From Silvania hatchlandensis (lineage in GTDB: Bacteria > Pseudomonadota > Gammaproteobacteria > Enterobacterales > Enterobacteriaceae): 64,000 nt of DNA. The stretch covers positions 1 through 64,000 of the forward strand of contig NZ_JAMGZK010000034.1 of the NCBI RefSeq assembly GCF_025564065.1, in the 5' to 3' direction. Positions 43,317-51,064 of this stretch are shown in pieces. Below the pieces are notes generated by a model that worked only from the letters and a program-made list of their open reading frames with translations, did not search any database and was not told where the DNA came from. Within the stretch, counting starts at the first letter, position 1. The number at the start of each line of letters is the position of its first letter. A program made the position numbers and the translations under genes.

Positions 43317-43769
43317 TCAGTACAATGACTTTGAGAAACAGACGGCTTCTTCTCTGCCTATGTATGGGCCATAATTATCAATACGAACATATCCATTTTT
43401 CTCGTAAAAATTGACAGCCTGGAGGTTGATATGTCGGGTTTCCAGCTTAAGTTCTCGATATCCCATTTGCTTTGCAGAGGTTTCCAGAAAAGTAAGTAAT
43501 GCACTACCCACGCCTGGCTCGCTTCGGTCCGAAAACATTCTTTTAAGCTCAGCTATGTTTTGTGTTAATGGGCGGATTGCACCGCATCCTATCGCGTCGC
43601 CATGTGCATTTTTTGCCAATACCCATAATGCTTTGTCATTGTTCATAGTTTCAACGGTGAAGTTGGTTTTGCCATTCTCGCCAGTAATAGCGGCAAGTTC
43701 AGCTGACAGCATTTCGATTAAGCGATGGGATTCTGAAGAAAATGGATCTGATTTCTCTACTGTTATCAT
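43317..43769 (-). CDS. GNAT-family N-acetyltransferase
   Basis: A 150-residue acetyltransferase. AELKRMFSDRSEPGVGSALLTFLE holds the acetyl-CoA loop (RSEPGVG) and NLQAVNFYEKNGYVRIDNYGPY the FYEKNGY motif. It resembles PhnO/YsnE-type proteins. The start at MITVEKSD is chosen because CAGGATATAACC precedes it; the upstream 20-codon extension is rejected. Substrate unknown. Confidence 0.8.
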   Translation of the reverse strand: MITVEKSDPFSSESHRLIEMLSAELAAITGENGKTNFTVETMNNDKALWVLAKNAHGDAIGCGAIRPLTQNIAELKRMFSDRSEPGVGSALLTFLETSAKQMGYRELKLETRHINLQAVNFYEKNGYVRIDNYGPYIGREEAVCFSKSLY

Positions 43770-43919
43770 GGTTATATCCTGTAAAGGGAGTTTAACCAGA
43801 ATAAAGTATGCTGCCTGAAAAAACACCATATTGGAACAGATAATGGGACAACCCTGATCCTTGGCTTTATCGGGGATGCAATGCCCGCTCCTCGCTCACA
43901 GCTGACCTTCTGAACGACA

Positions 43920-43944
43920 CGTCCGCTCCGTGCCTGAGCGGACG
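43920..43944. terminator. Hairpin between the GNAT and GrpB genes
   Basis: The arms CGTCCGCTC and GAGCGGACG flank a 7-nt loop. It also belongs to the short repeat family noted over 36-45 kb. Only a weak T-rich stretch follows, so termination is uncertain. Confidence 0.5.
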
Positions 43945-44008
43945 TTGTTGCCTCAATGTACTTTAGCTACTCTTATGCTAATAATTTGACGGAAAAGAAG
44001 GGGCATTC

Positions 44009-44521
44009 ATGCGGGAAATCGTTGTGGCGCCATACGATGAAAAATGGCCTGCTATGTTTAACGCTGAAAATTTTCTGCTACAAGCATTGCTTGGTGACGT
44101 GGTTAGGAAGATTCATCATATTGGCAGTACGTCAGTGCCTGGCCTTTCAGCAAAGCCAGTGATTGATATACTTCTGGAAGTTGCCGATATCAACCAACTG
44201 GATAAATGCAACTCTGCAATGGTCGACGCCGGATATGTTTCTCGCGGTGAAAACGGCATTGCAGGACGCCGGTACTTCATTAAGGGAGGGGATCAGCGTA
44301 GCCATCAAGTGCATGCGTTTTCAGTAGGGGACATTCAGATACAAAAACATCTTTCTTTCCGCGATTATCTGAGGAAAAACAGTGATATTGCAAGTGACTA
44401 CGCTGAGATAAAGCGTACAGCAGCATTGCTATGTAAGAATGATGCACATCGTTATAGCGCATTAAAAACGAACTTTATAGAGCATCATCTGCAACGTGCT
44501 CTGATTGATCTGGAACGATAG
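44009..44521 (+). CDS. GrpB-family (UPF0157) nucleotidyltransferase-like protein
   Basis: A 170-residue GrpB-domain protein of the nucleotidyltransferase superfamily. The signature IHHIGSTSVPGLSAKPVIDILLEV contains the GS motif and the Asp that would bind metal. QVHAFSVGDIQIQKHLSFRDYLR is also typical. Some members are fused to dephospho-CoA kinase; stand-alone forms have no settled function. The ATG follows AAGAAGGGG. Confidence 0.85.
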   Translation: MREIVVAPYDEKWPAMFNAENFLLQALLGDVVRKIHHIGSTSVPGLSAKPVIDILLEVADINQLDKCNSAMVDAGYVSRGENGIAGRRYFIKGGDQRSHQVHAFSVGDIQIQKHLSFRDYLRKNSDIASDYAEIKRTAALLCKNDAHRYSALKTNFIEHHLQRALIDLER

Positions 44522-44672
44522 ATATTGAGTTTGCCACTGTGATGTTTTGTTTAACATAATGCAACTGCCCTATTTTAGGGAGTAACTTGCCCGCCAACTC
44601 TGCCTATATGCGCTATGAAACGTCCGCTTTTCGCTCACAGCAGACACTCACGTTTAACAGCTTTCTGCCAGG

Positions 44673-44700
44673 ATTAAGCCTTCATTAATGAAGGCTTAAT
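44673..44700. terminator. Perfect 28-bp palindrome, possible terminator
   Basis: ATTAAGCCTTCATT is followed with no gap by AATGAAGGCTTAAT, its exact reverse complement. It lies 11 bp past the stop of the minus-strand hydrolase. On the plus strand a TTTATC tail follows. It could end the hydrolase operon. Confidence 0.6.
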
Positions 44701-44711
44701 TTTATCTCCTC

Positions 44712-45776
44712 CTACTGCAGGTTTTTCTCTTTCAGGAATGTGCTCACCACATCCGCAACCTGCACATTATTCAGATCGGAAAACGGGAAGTGGGTATTGC
44801 CTTTGATCCCGACTTCCGGCAGATGGGTTACGGTCACATCCCCGCCATGTTTGTTCACCACATCGCGCCACTCCCGGGCCATCGCCAGCCGCACGCGCCA
44901 GCTGTCCTGAGCGGGCATGGCGACCGGTTTATCCGGGATGTTATCGCCATAAATGATCAACACCGGGATTTTGGTCAGCGCCATAAACTGTTCCATCGGA
45001 ACAGGTTCACCTTTCAATGTGTCGAACGCGCTGGGCATCGGGGCGGGCAGTTCTGTCTCGGGGAAGACAAAGCTGCTGCCCGGCTCGAAGGCGACAATGG
45101 CTTTGACCTTGTCGTTTTTTATCGCCGTGTACCAGCCCGGTCCGCCGCCCTGAGAGTGGGTGAAGAGAATAGCCGGGCCGGATTTATCCACCACTGCCGA
45201 CATGGCGTCAGAAATCACATTGAGATCAAAGGGTCCGGTGTTGGGCGTCATCTGGCGGAAATATTGGTTCAGGGCTTCTTTATCGTGCGAGAACTGAACG
45301 TCTTTAAAATAGTCGGGCCAGACGCCCACGCGGAACTGGTTAAACCACAGCTGTTCATCCGCTTTTGGCGTCACGGTGGATTCCACCGTACTGCGGCCCG
45401 CATTGCCGCGCCGGGGTTGATCGACAAGCCAGGTGGAGAACCCGCGCCGCAGGAAAATGTTCTGGAACCCTTCACGACCGTCCGGGGTACTTTGCCAGGT
45501 GCGGGACGACTGGCCCGCACCGTGCAGCATGACGATCGGGTATTTGTGCGGATTTACCGGGATTTGATAGACCACGGAGGCATGATCGCCGTGATACGTT
45601 TGACCGGCAGGTTCCAGCGGCTTTTTCGCGTCAAATTTCCCCGGTGCGGTCATGATAGTGCCACCAGCAGAAAAGCTCCCCTGTTCCTGAATAACCAATG
45701 GCTCAGCATAGACCGAATGCGCCACAAGGCCACCCGCCATCATGCAACTGACCAGCGTTTTTAAAAGTGTCTTCAA
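44712..45776 (-). CDS. Exported alpha/beta hydrolase
   Basis: A 354-residue secreted alpha/beta hydrolase with signal peptide MKTLLKTLVSCMMAGGLVAHSVYA. Oxyanion and core motifs: PIVMLHGAGQSSRTW, nucleophile elbow LFTHSQGGGPGW (Ser), late Asp near PVLIIYGDNIPD and a C-terminal His near GIKGNTHFPF. The substrate is unknown; it resembles esterase/lipase-type hydrolases. The start is TTG with AGAGGAAATCATC before it; no later Met leaves a proper signal peptide. Last gene of the cupin-CMD-flavodoxin-hydrolase operon. Confidence 0.82.
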   Translation of the reverse strand: MKTLLKTLVSCMMAGGLVAHSVYAEPLVIQEQGSFSAGGTIMTAPGKFDAKKPLEPAGQTYHGDHASVVYQIPVNPHKYPIVMLHGAGQSSRTWQSTPDGREGFQNIFLRRGFSTWLVDQPRRGNAGRSTVESTVTPKADEQLWFNQFRVGVWPDYFKDVQFSHDKEALNQYFRQMTPNTGPFDLNVISDAMSAVVDKSGPAILFTHSQGGGPGWYTAIKNDKVKAIVAFEPGSSFVFPETELPAPMPSAFDTLKGEPVPMEQFMALTKIPVLIIYGDNIPDKPVAMPAQDSWRVRLAMAREWRDVVNKHGGDVTVTHLPEVGIKGNTHFPFSDLNNVQVADVVSTFLKEKNLQ

Positions 45777-45799
45777 GATGATTTCCTCTTATTAATAAA

Positions 45800-46384
45800 T
45801 CAGCCGCGTATCGTCTCTAGCCAACGGGTGACTGTTTCTGTGGTTCTCCGCTCCTGATCGCATTCAATGGCCAGTGGTTTTTCGCGGCGCGCTGCAGGAG
45901 CCAGACTTGCAAGGATATTGTCGCTGTCGCCTTTACCGTAGCCGCCATGAGTAATGAAAGGGATGAGTAATTTGCCCGCAAGGTTGTGGCTGCTAAGAAA
46001 AGTTTGCACGACAGGTGGCACGCTGGTCCCCCAGATGGGAAAGCCTAAATACACCGTCTCATAGCGTGAGATATCGGCGACGCTATTTTTTAGTGCTGGT
46101 TTTATTCCCCGCTCACGCTCATTTTTCGCCTGTTCAACGGTCTGAAAATAGTCCTCCGGATAAGGTGCGGCCGGTTCGATTTCAAACAGATCGGTTTTCA
46201 GGCTGCGATGAATGACGCCTGCAATCACCCGCGTATTCCCGCTGCGTGAAAAGTACGCAACCAGAATACGGCTATTGCCCTGAACGTTTGTGGTTCCGGT
46301 CGCCGCTGACGCCAGCGAGACATTCGTCAGCGTCAGCCCAGCCAGGGCGGTAATCAACATTCTGCGGGTGGGATCATGTGCCAT
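45800..46384 (-). CDS. Exported flavodoxin (Tat-type signal)
   Basis: A 194-residue flavodoxin-fold protein. The FMN phosphate loop is VAYFSRSGNTRVIA near residue 45, with other flavin contacts in YLGFPIWGTSVPPVVQTFL and FITHGGYGKGDS. The N-terminus MAHDPTRRMLITALAGLTLTNVSLASA has a twin-arginine before a hydrophobic stretch, so export of the folded, FMN-loaded protein by Tat is likely; flavodoxins are normally cytosolic, so this is unusual. AGGAG precedes the start. It lies 9 bp from the CMD gene and 23 bp from the hydrolase. Confidence 0.82.
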   Translation of the reverse strand: MAHDPTRRMLITALAGLTLTNVSLASAATGTTNVQGNSRILVAYFSRSGNTRVIAGVIHRSLKTDLFEIEPAAPYPEDYFQTVEQAKNERERGIKPALKNSVADISRYETVYLGFPIWGTSVPPVVQTFLSSHNLAGKLLIPFITHGGYGKGDSDNILASLAPAARREKPLAIECDQERRTTETVTRWLETIRG

Positions 46385-46393
46385 ACCGAGCTC

Positions 46394-47152
46394 CTAATTG
46401 TTTGCCAGCGCCTGCTGCAGCGCACTGTCCGCCCGCGTGGCGGCATCATTTTCGCCGTGTTCACGCAGGACCTGTACCAGCTGGCGTAGCTGCGCTGCCG
46501 TCAGCCCGACCCGCAGGCTGGCCCGCATATGCGACAGCAGCTGGGATTCCACGCCCGGCGTGGCGGCTAAGGCGCCAACCGTTGCTAGCTCGCGGCTTTG
46601 CCAGTCGAGGTTATCGCGGGCAAAAATGTCACCGAACAGATGCGTTTGCAGGAACTGATTAATCACTGGTGCAAAATCAAAGAGCGGCCCCTGCACCGGC
46701 GCGCCTGAGATTGTGGTCTGGTTTGCGGTGCCGACGCGACGCAGTTCATCCCCGACGGGGATCGGGCGGGTGGGTTCTTTGCCCTCAACGTCCTGAATGC
46801 CGCGTTGCTTGCGCGCCTCAACCACCTTCATCAGCTCATTCAGCGCATTCAGGCTGCGCGGGAAGCCGGTATAGGCATACAGCTGGACGAGAATCTCTTT
46901 CGCCTCGTTGAGGGTGAGCCCGGCGTCCAGACCTTGATTCAACGCGACATTCAGTTTAGCTATCTGGCTGCTGGCCATTGCGGCTGCAATCAGCGGGATC
47001 GCCTGCTGGCGTGCCGATAGCACGTCTGAAACGGTGTGTGTCGTCATCTCTGTGGCTCCTTTGGTGGCGGGTGCAGCCTGAGCCGTGAATGCAAAGCCGA
47101 AGGTCAGCAGTGCCGCGGCCGTGAGTGCCTTAATGGGCGTGGTATTGTTCAT
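46394..47152 (-). CDS. Exported carboxymuconolactone-decarboxylase-family protein, cysteine-free
   Basis: A 252-residue secreted protein with signal peptide [26 protein letters not shown] and two CMD-like halves: residues 45-125 (LNVALNQGLDAGLTLNEAKEILVQLYAYTGFPRSLNA) and 155-245 (NLDWQSRELATVGALAATPGVESQL). AhpD-type members use a CxxC pair as peroxidase; this protein has no Cys at all, so that chemistry is excluded. Glu residues at ...LTLNEAKEIL and SRELATV keep the family pattern. It overlaps the upstream cupin gene by 23 bp and has AGGAGGTGACAG before its ATG. Confidence 0.83.
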   Translation of the reverse strand: MNNTTPIKALTAAALLTFGFAFTAQAAPATKGATEMTTHTVSDVLSARQQAIPLIAAAMASSQIAKLNVALNQGLDAGLTLNEAKEILVQLYAYTGFPRSLNALNELMKVVEARKQRGIQDVEGKEPTRPIPVGDELRRVGTANQTTISGAPVQGPLFDFAPVINQFLQTHLFGDIFARDNLDWQSRELATVGALAATPGVESQLLSHMRASLRVGLTAAQLRQLVQVLREHGENDAATRADSALQQALANN

Positions 47153-47609
47153 CTGTCACCTCCTCCATCCAGACCACGTTTTTGCCATCCACATTTCCGG
47201 TAATGGCCAGATGCGTCATCGCGCTGCCCGGTGCCGCGCCGTGCCAGTGTTTAACCCCGGCAGGACATAAGACAACGTCACCCGGACGAATCGTCTGTAC
47301 CGGCTGGCCCTCCTGCTGCGTCAGCCCCACGCCAGCCGTCACAATTAACCGCTGACCTGCCGGGTGGGTATGCCAGGCGGAACGCGCCCCCGGCTCAAAG
47401 GTGACGTATGCCCCTGAAACGTTGATGTCGTTATCCGCCTTGAACAGCGGATCAACCCGCACGCGCCCGGTAAAATTCTCCGCAGGTCCATTCAGCGCAT
47501 TCTGGCTGCCGGCGGGGGCAATGTGGACGGCAGCACTTTGCTCTGCAGCCCAGCAGGAAAACGTAAAGAGGGGCAGTAACAGCCCGAGGTAACTTAAATG
47601 TCGAGTCAT
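47130..47609 (-). CDS. Exported cupin ((R)-mandelonitrile-lyase-like)
   Basis: A 159-residue single-domain cupin. The start [21 protein letters not shown] is a signal peptide and follows AAGGACGCTTTGC; an upstream in-frame Met adds 13 unneeded residues. Cupin motif 1 reads [15 protein letters not shown], giving His, His and Gln where many cupins have Glu. Motif 2 is [12 protein letters not shown], giving the last His. The His-His-Gln-His set is that of the Mn-dependent hydroxynitrile-lyase cupins. True substrate unknown. First gene of the exported operon; a CTGAC-repeat site lies 68 bp upstream. Confidence 0.82.
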   Translation of the reverse strand: MTRHLSYLGLLLPLFTFSCWAAEQSAAVHIAPAGSQNALNGPAENFTGRVRVDPLFKADNDINVSGAYVTFEPGARSAWHTHPAGQRLIVTAGVGLTQQEGQPVQTIRPGDVVLCPAGVKHWHGAAPGSAMTHLAITGNVDGKNVVWMEEVTDEQYHAH

Positions 47610-47672
47610 GCAAAGCGTCCTTATCGTTAAAAGGGGATGGCCTGTCATGATTCTAAAGACGGGGGGATGTCG

Positions 47673-49082
47673 TCAGGCTGACGACCCCCTGACAATTGTG
47701 TCAGTTTGCTCAGTTAACGCGAACGTCAGGCCGAAGGTGTTGATACCGGCTTCGCTACGCGCAAAGACGTCGCCCCGATGCATAATGGCGACGGCGCGAA
47801 CGATCGATAACCCCAGCCCGTGATGGGTATCGCTTTTGGCGCGTGAAGAATCCACCCGATAAAACCGTTCAAATAGCCGATGTAAATGCCCCGGCGCAAT
47901 GGGATCGCCTGGGTTCGACACCTCAACGCAGGCCTGATTGTTGTTCTCGCTTAAGCGCACGGTGATCGTGCTGTGGGATGACGAATGTCGGGCGCTGTTT
48001 TCCAGTAAGTTGGCGAGAGAGCGGTGGAACAACCGGCGATCGATCCGGGCCGTCACGTCGCCTTCAACGTTCAGCGAGAGCTGTTTTTCCGCAAAGGACG
48101 GCTCAACGTATTCCGCCGTTTTAAGGGTCTCTTCGCGCAGGGAGACCTGCGTCAGCTGGGAGGCATGCTCCCCCGCGTGAGCATGGGACAGAAAAAGCAT
48201 GTCGTTAACAATCGAGGTCATGCGTTCAAGCTCTTCGAGGTTGGAACCGAGCAGCTCCTCCAGCTCGTCGTACGAACGTCGGCGCGACAGGCCCAGCTGC
48301 GTCTGTCCAATCAGGTTGGTCAGCGGAGTGCGCAGCTCATGGGCCACGTCGGCGTTAAAACTTTCGAGCTGCCGCCAGGCGACCTGCTGGCGCTCCAGCA
48401 CGCCGTTAAATGACGAGGCGAGCTGCTGTAATTCTTCCGGTAAGGCGGTGGTGTCCAGCCGCTGGCCATGATCGCCCGGGGCAAGATGCTGCGCCTGTTT
48501 GCTGAGCGCCCCCACCGGGCGCAGGCCGATCCGTGAAACCATATACCCCAGCAGTGCGACGATAAACACCCCCAGCGCGGCAATTATCAGCAGGGTGCGG
48601 GTGAACGCCTCCAGCGTGCCCATGTACGGCGTGGAGTCGATGGCGACCACGTAGCGCAGCGCAGGCCTTTCGCCATTCGCCGGGATAGTTTTCACTAAGA
48701 TGAAAAGCGAGCATGCGCCTTCCGATGCCCCGGGCACTTTGTTAAAACCTTCCTGCAACGCCGACCACTCAACGCCCACCGGTGGCGTTCCGCCCACGCT
48801 GAACTGGGGGTTATCGCTCACTATCCAGTAGCGAACCCGCTCGCCTTCAGAGTTGGTTAACACGGTGAATTTATTGGCCAGCACCGACCAGCCCTCCGCC
48901 GAGGTGCGCGCGGTGATCCACGGGCTCATCAAGGATTCCCGGAACAATAGCTCGTTGTGCATCTGCTTTTGCAGCGAGTCGTGCAGGGAGCTGCGCAGCA
49001 GAATGCCAATGACGGAGACGATCAGCAGCGCGGATAACGCAAACATCAGGGCCAGATGAACCGAAATCGCGCGCTTAACCAT
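47673..49082 (-). CDS. Two-component sensor histidine kinase (CusS/CopS-like)
   Basis: A 469-residue inner-membrane kinase. Two transmembrane helices (VHLALMFALSALLIVSVIGILL near residue 15 and LLIIAALGVFIVALLGYMVS near residue 175) enclose a periplasmic sensor domain. HAMP follows (RIGLRPVGALSKQAQHL). The H-box is FNADVAHELRTPLTNL, the N-box SLANLLENSARHS and the G-boxes NPGDPI and HHGLGLSIVRA. The family groups with heavy-metal and redox sensors (CusS, HprS); the sensor domain lacks His-rich or Met-rich metal motifs. It overlaps the regulator gene by 8 bp. Confidence 0.9.
   Translation of the reverse strand: MVKRAISVHLALMFALSALLIVSVIGILLRSSLHDSLQKQMHNELLFRESLMSPWITARTSAEGWSVLANKFTVLTNSEGERVRYWIVSDNPQFSVGGTPPVGVEWSALQEGFNKVPGASEGACSLFILVKTIPANGERPALRYVVAIDSTPYMGTLEAFTRTLLIIAALGVFIVALLGYMVSRIGLRPVGALSKQAQHLAPGDHGQRLDTTALPEELQQLASSFNGVLERQQVAWRQLESFNADVAHELRTPLTNLIGQTQLGLSRRRSYDELEELLGSNLEELERMTSIVNDMLFLSHAHAGEHASQLTQVSLREETLKTAEYVEPSFAEKQLSLNVEGDVTARIDRRLFHRSLANLLENSARHSSSHSTITVRLSENNNQACVEVSNPGDPIAPGHLHRLFERFYRVDSSRAKSDTHHGLGLSIVRAVAIMHRGDVFARSEAGINTFGLTFALTEQTDTIVRGSSA
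47677..47703 (+). promoter_or_regulatory. Candidate response-regulator site upstream of the cupin operon
   Basis: GCTGAC-N5-CCTGAC, then AATTGTGTCA. The two CTGAC cores are 11 bp apart, as expected for OmpR/PhoB-type dimers. It lies 68 bp before the cupin start, inside the last codons of the kinase gene, and matches the site at 49837. A CTGACA-ATTG-TGTCAG palindrome is also present in it. Confidence 0.6.
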
Positions 49083-49767
49083 GCTTGTCTCCAGGCCTGA
49101 CTTCGAGGACGTACCCCATACCGCGCACGGTATGCAGTAATTTCACGTCGAACGGGGCATCCACTTTGGCCCGCAGGCGTTTAATGGCGACTTCCACCAC
49201 GTTGGCATCGCTGTCAAAATTCATGTCCCACACCTGCTCGGCAATCATCATCTTGGAGAGGATTTCCCCCTGATGACGGGCCAGCAGGCTCAGCAGTGAA
49301 AACTCTTTGGCGGTCAGTTCCAGACGCGTGCCGCGACGAAACACCCGGCGAGCCAACAGATCGAGATGCAGATCGTGGATTTGCAGCTGGGTGATATCCG
49401 CGCCATCCGTTGCGCGGCGGCGCACCAGCGCCTGAATGCGCGCCACCAGCTCAATCAGCGAGAAGGGTTTCGGCAGATAATCATCCGCGCCAAGCCGAAG
49501 CCCTTTGACGCGCTCGTCAACCGACCCCCGGGCAGAGAGCATCAGCACCGGGGTCTGTTTACTGGCCCGCACGCCTTCCAGCACCCGGTAGCCATCCATG
49601 CCCGGCAGCATCACGTCGAGAACGATCGCATCGTAGTCGAACTCCAGCGCGTAATGCAGACCTTCGGCCCCATCCGCTGAGACATCGACCGTAAACCCGG
49701 ACTCGCCCAGCGCGCGGCTGAGATAGGTTGAGGTTTTTTCTTCATCTTCGACTAAAAGTAATCGCAT
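49075..49767 (-). CDS. Two-component response regulator (OmpR/CusR-like)
   Basis: A 230-residue OmpR-family regulator. Receiver domain: acidic pocket VEDEEKT, phospho-acceptor Asp in DAIVLDVMLPGMDGYR (about residue 51) and Lys in LPKPFSL. Winged-helix DNA-binding domain from about residue 128, with recognition helix near DANVVEVAIKRLRAKVD. Closest to the CusR/CopR/HprR branch. It is divergent from the hydrolase at 49937 and heads the operon with the kinase; genes for exported enzymes follow. Confidence 0.92.
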   Translation of the reverse strand: MRLLLVEDEEKTSTYLSRALGESGFTVDVSADGAEGLHYALEFDYDAIVLDVMLPGMDGYRVLEGVRASKQTPVLMLSARGSVDERVKGLRLGADDYLPKPFSLIELVARIQALVRRRATDGADITQLQIHDLHLDLLARRVFRRGTRLELTAKEFSLLSLLARHQGEILSKMMIAEQVWDMNFDSDANVVEVAIKRLRAKVDAPFDVKLLHTVRGMGYVLEVRPGDKHG

Positions 49768-49836
49768 GCCGTATGACCCATCCCGCTCTGTATGTGCTTT
49801 TACCTGGTAAGACTATCCTCTGCTCACCAACATCAA

Positions 49837-49863
49837 GCTGACCGTTAGCTGACAAAAATGTTA
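49837..49863 (+). promoter_or_regulatory. Candidate response-regulator site in the divergent promoter
   Basis: GCTGAC-N5-GCTGAC, then AAAAATGTTA. It has the same 11-bp phasing and tail as the site at 47677 (17 of 27 positions equal, 17 of 22 outside the N5). It lies 69 bp before the regulator start and 73 bp before the hydrolase start. A second palindrome, GTCACC-CT-GGTGAC, is close by at 49871-49884. Confidence 0.6.
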
Positions 49864-49936
49864 TCCAGCCGTCACCCTGGTGACAGTCCGCTCTCCCTAA
49901 TCTGAGGCCACGAACCATCACTTATCGGGAGAACCC

Positions 49937-50986
49937 ATGAAATTCATTCTATTCACCGCCATGCTGCTGACGGCAATGGCCAGCGTCACCTCCGCCAGCG
50001 CGGCGGATTACAAGAAGAACCCGTTTACCCTCGTCTACGACGGCGCCATCACCGAGAACGTCACAGGCAAGGTCAACATCCATCCGGTGAAGTACGACCT
50101 GCATGGCATCCAGATTGCGGCGAATGTCTATACGCCCGCTGACTACGATCCCGCCAAAAAATACCCAACGGTGGTGGTGGCCCATCCGAATGGCGGCGTG
50201 AAAGAGCAGGTCGCCGGACTGTATGCGCAGCGTCTGGCCGAACACGGATACATCACCATTACCGCCGATGCGGCTTATCAGGGTGCCAGCGGCGGAATGC
50301 CTCGCAGCGTGGATAAACCCGCCAACCGCATTGAGGATATTCACGGCATGGCGGACTACATCAGCCAGTACCCCGGGGTGGATACCGCCCGCATCGGCCT
50401 GCTGGGCATCTGCGGTGGTGGGGGTTACTCACTGAAAGCCGCCCAGACGGATAAGCGCTTTAAAGCCCTGGCAACGCTGAGCATGTTTGACTCGGGTCGT
50501 GTGCGTCGCAACGGTTATCAGGACTCACAGATCGCCACGATTCAGGACCGACTGAAGCTGGCCAGCGAGGCGCGCGCCAAAGAAGCCGCTACCGGCGACG
50601 TCAGCTATTCCGGTGACGCCAACCTGACCGATGCACAAATCGCCAAACTGCCGTTTGAACTTTACCGCCAGGGCTACGCGTATTACTGGAAAACGCACGC
50701 CCATCCCAACTCCACGTTCCGCTATACCACCAGCAGCCTGCTGGATTTGATGCGCTTTGATGCGCAGAGCAATATGGATCTCATCAATCAGCCGCTGCTT
50801 ATGATGGCCGGTACGAAAGCCGACTCGCTGTACATGACTGAAAGTGCCTACAAGCTGGCCACCGGCACACAGAATAAAGAGCTGTTCCTGATCGACGGCG
50901 CAACGCATATCGAAACCTACTGGGTTCCTCGCTACGTTGAGCAGGCGATGAATAAGCTGGATACCTTCTTCGATAAGAATATTTAA
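49937..50986 (+). CDS. Exported alpha/beta hydrolase with Cys nucleophile (dienelactone-hydrolase-like)
   Basis: A 349-residue secreted hydrolase with signal peptide MKFILFTAMLLTAMASVTSASA. Core motifs: PTVVVAHPNGGVKEQ, ITADAAYQGASGG and the nucleophile elbow LLGICGGGGYSLKAA. There the nucleophile is Cys in place of Ser, as in dienelactone hydrolase. Late acid and base are near MMAGTKADSLYM and DGATHIETYW. Substrate unknown. It is divergent from the two-component operon and shares its candidate operator, which suggests joint control with the exported cupin pathway. Confidence 0.82.
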   Translation: MKFILFTAMLLTAMASVTSASAADYKKNPFTLVYDGAITENVTGKVNIHPVKYDLHGIQIAANVYTPADYDPAKKYPTVVVAHPNGGVKEQVAGLYAQRLAEHGYITITADAAYQGASGGMPRSVDKPANRIEDIHGMADYISQYPGVDTARIGLLGICGGGGYSLKAAQTDKRFKALATLSMFDSGRVRRNGYQDSQIATIQDRLKLASEARAKEAATGDVSYSGDANLTDAQIAKLPFELYRQGYAYYWKTHAHPNSTFRYTTSSLLDLMRFDAQSNMDLINQPLLMMAGTKADSLYMTESAYKLATGTQNKELFLIDGATHIETYWVPRYVEQAMNKLDTFFDKNI

Positions 50987-51064
50987 CGCGGTAGCGGCGC
51001 TTCAGACGATTAGGTCAGCATAGCGAAAGGGGGGTGAAAGATAATTACGTCCAATGAATAGGCG

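Noticed and set aside
42662..44700. Integron-like array of GNAT and GrpB cassettes
   Set aside because: Gene types would fit, but orientations are mixed and the intergenic repeats lack attC-type paired boxes of the right form.
44790..45764. Plus-strand open frame of 324 codons opposite the exported hydrolase
   Set aside because: The minus-strand frame has a signal peptide and catalytic motifs; this one has none.
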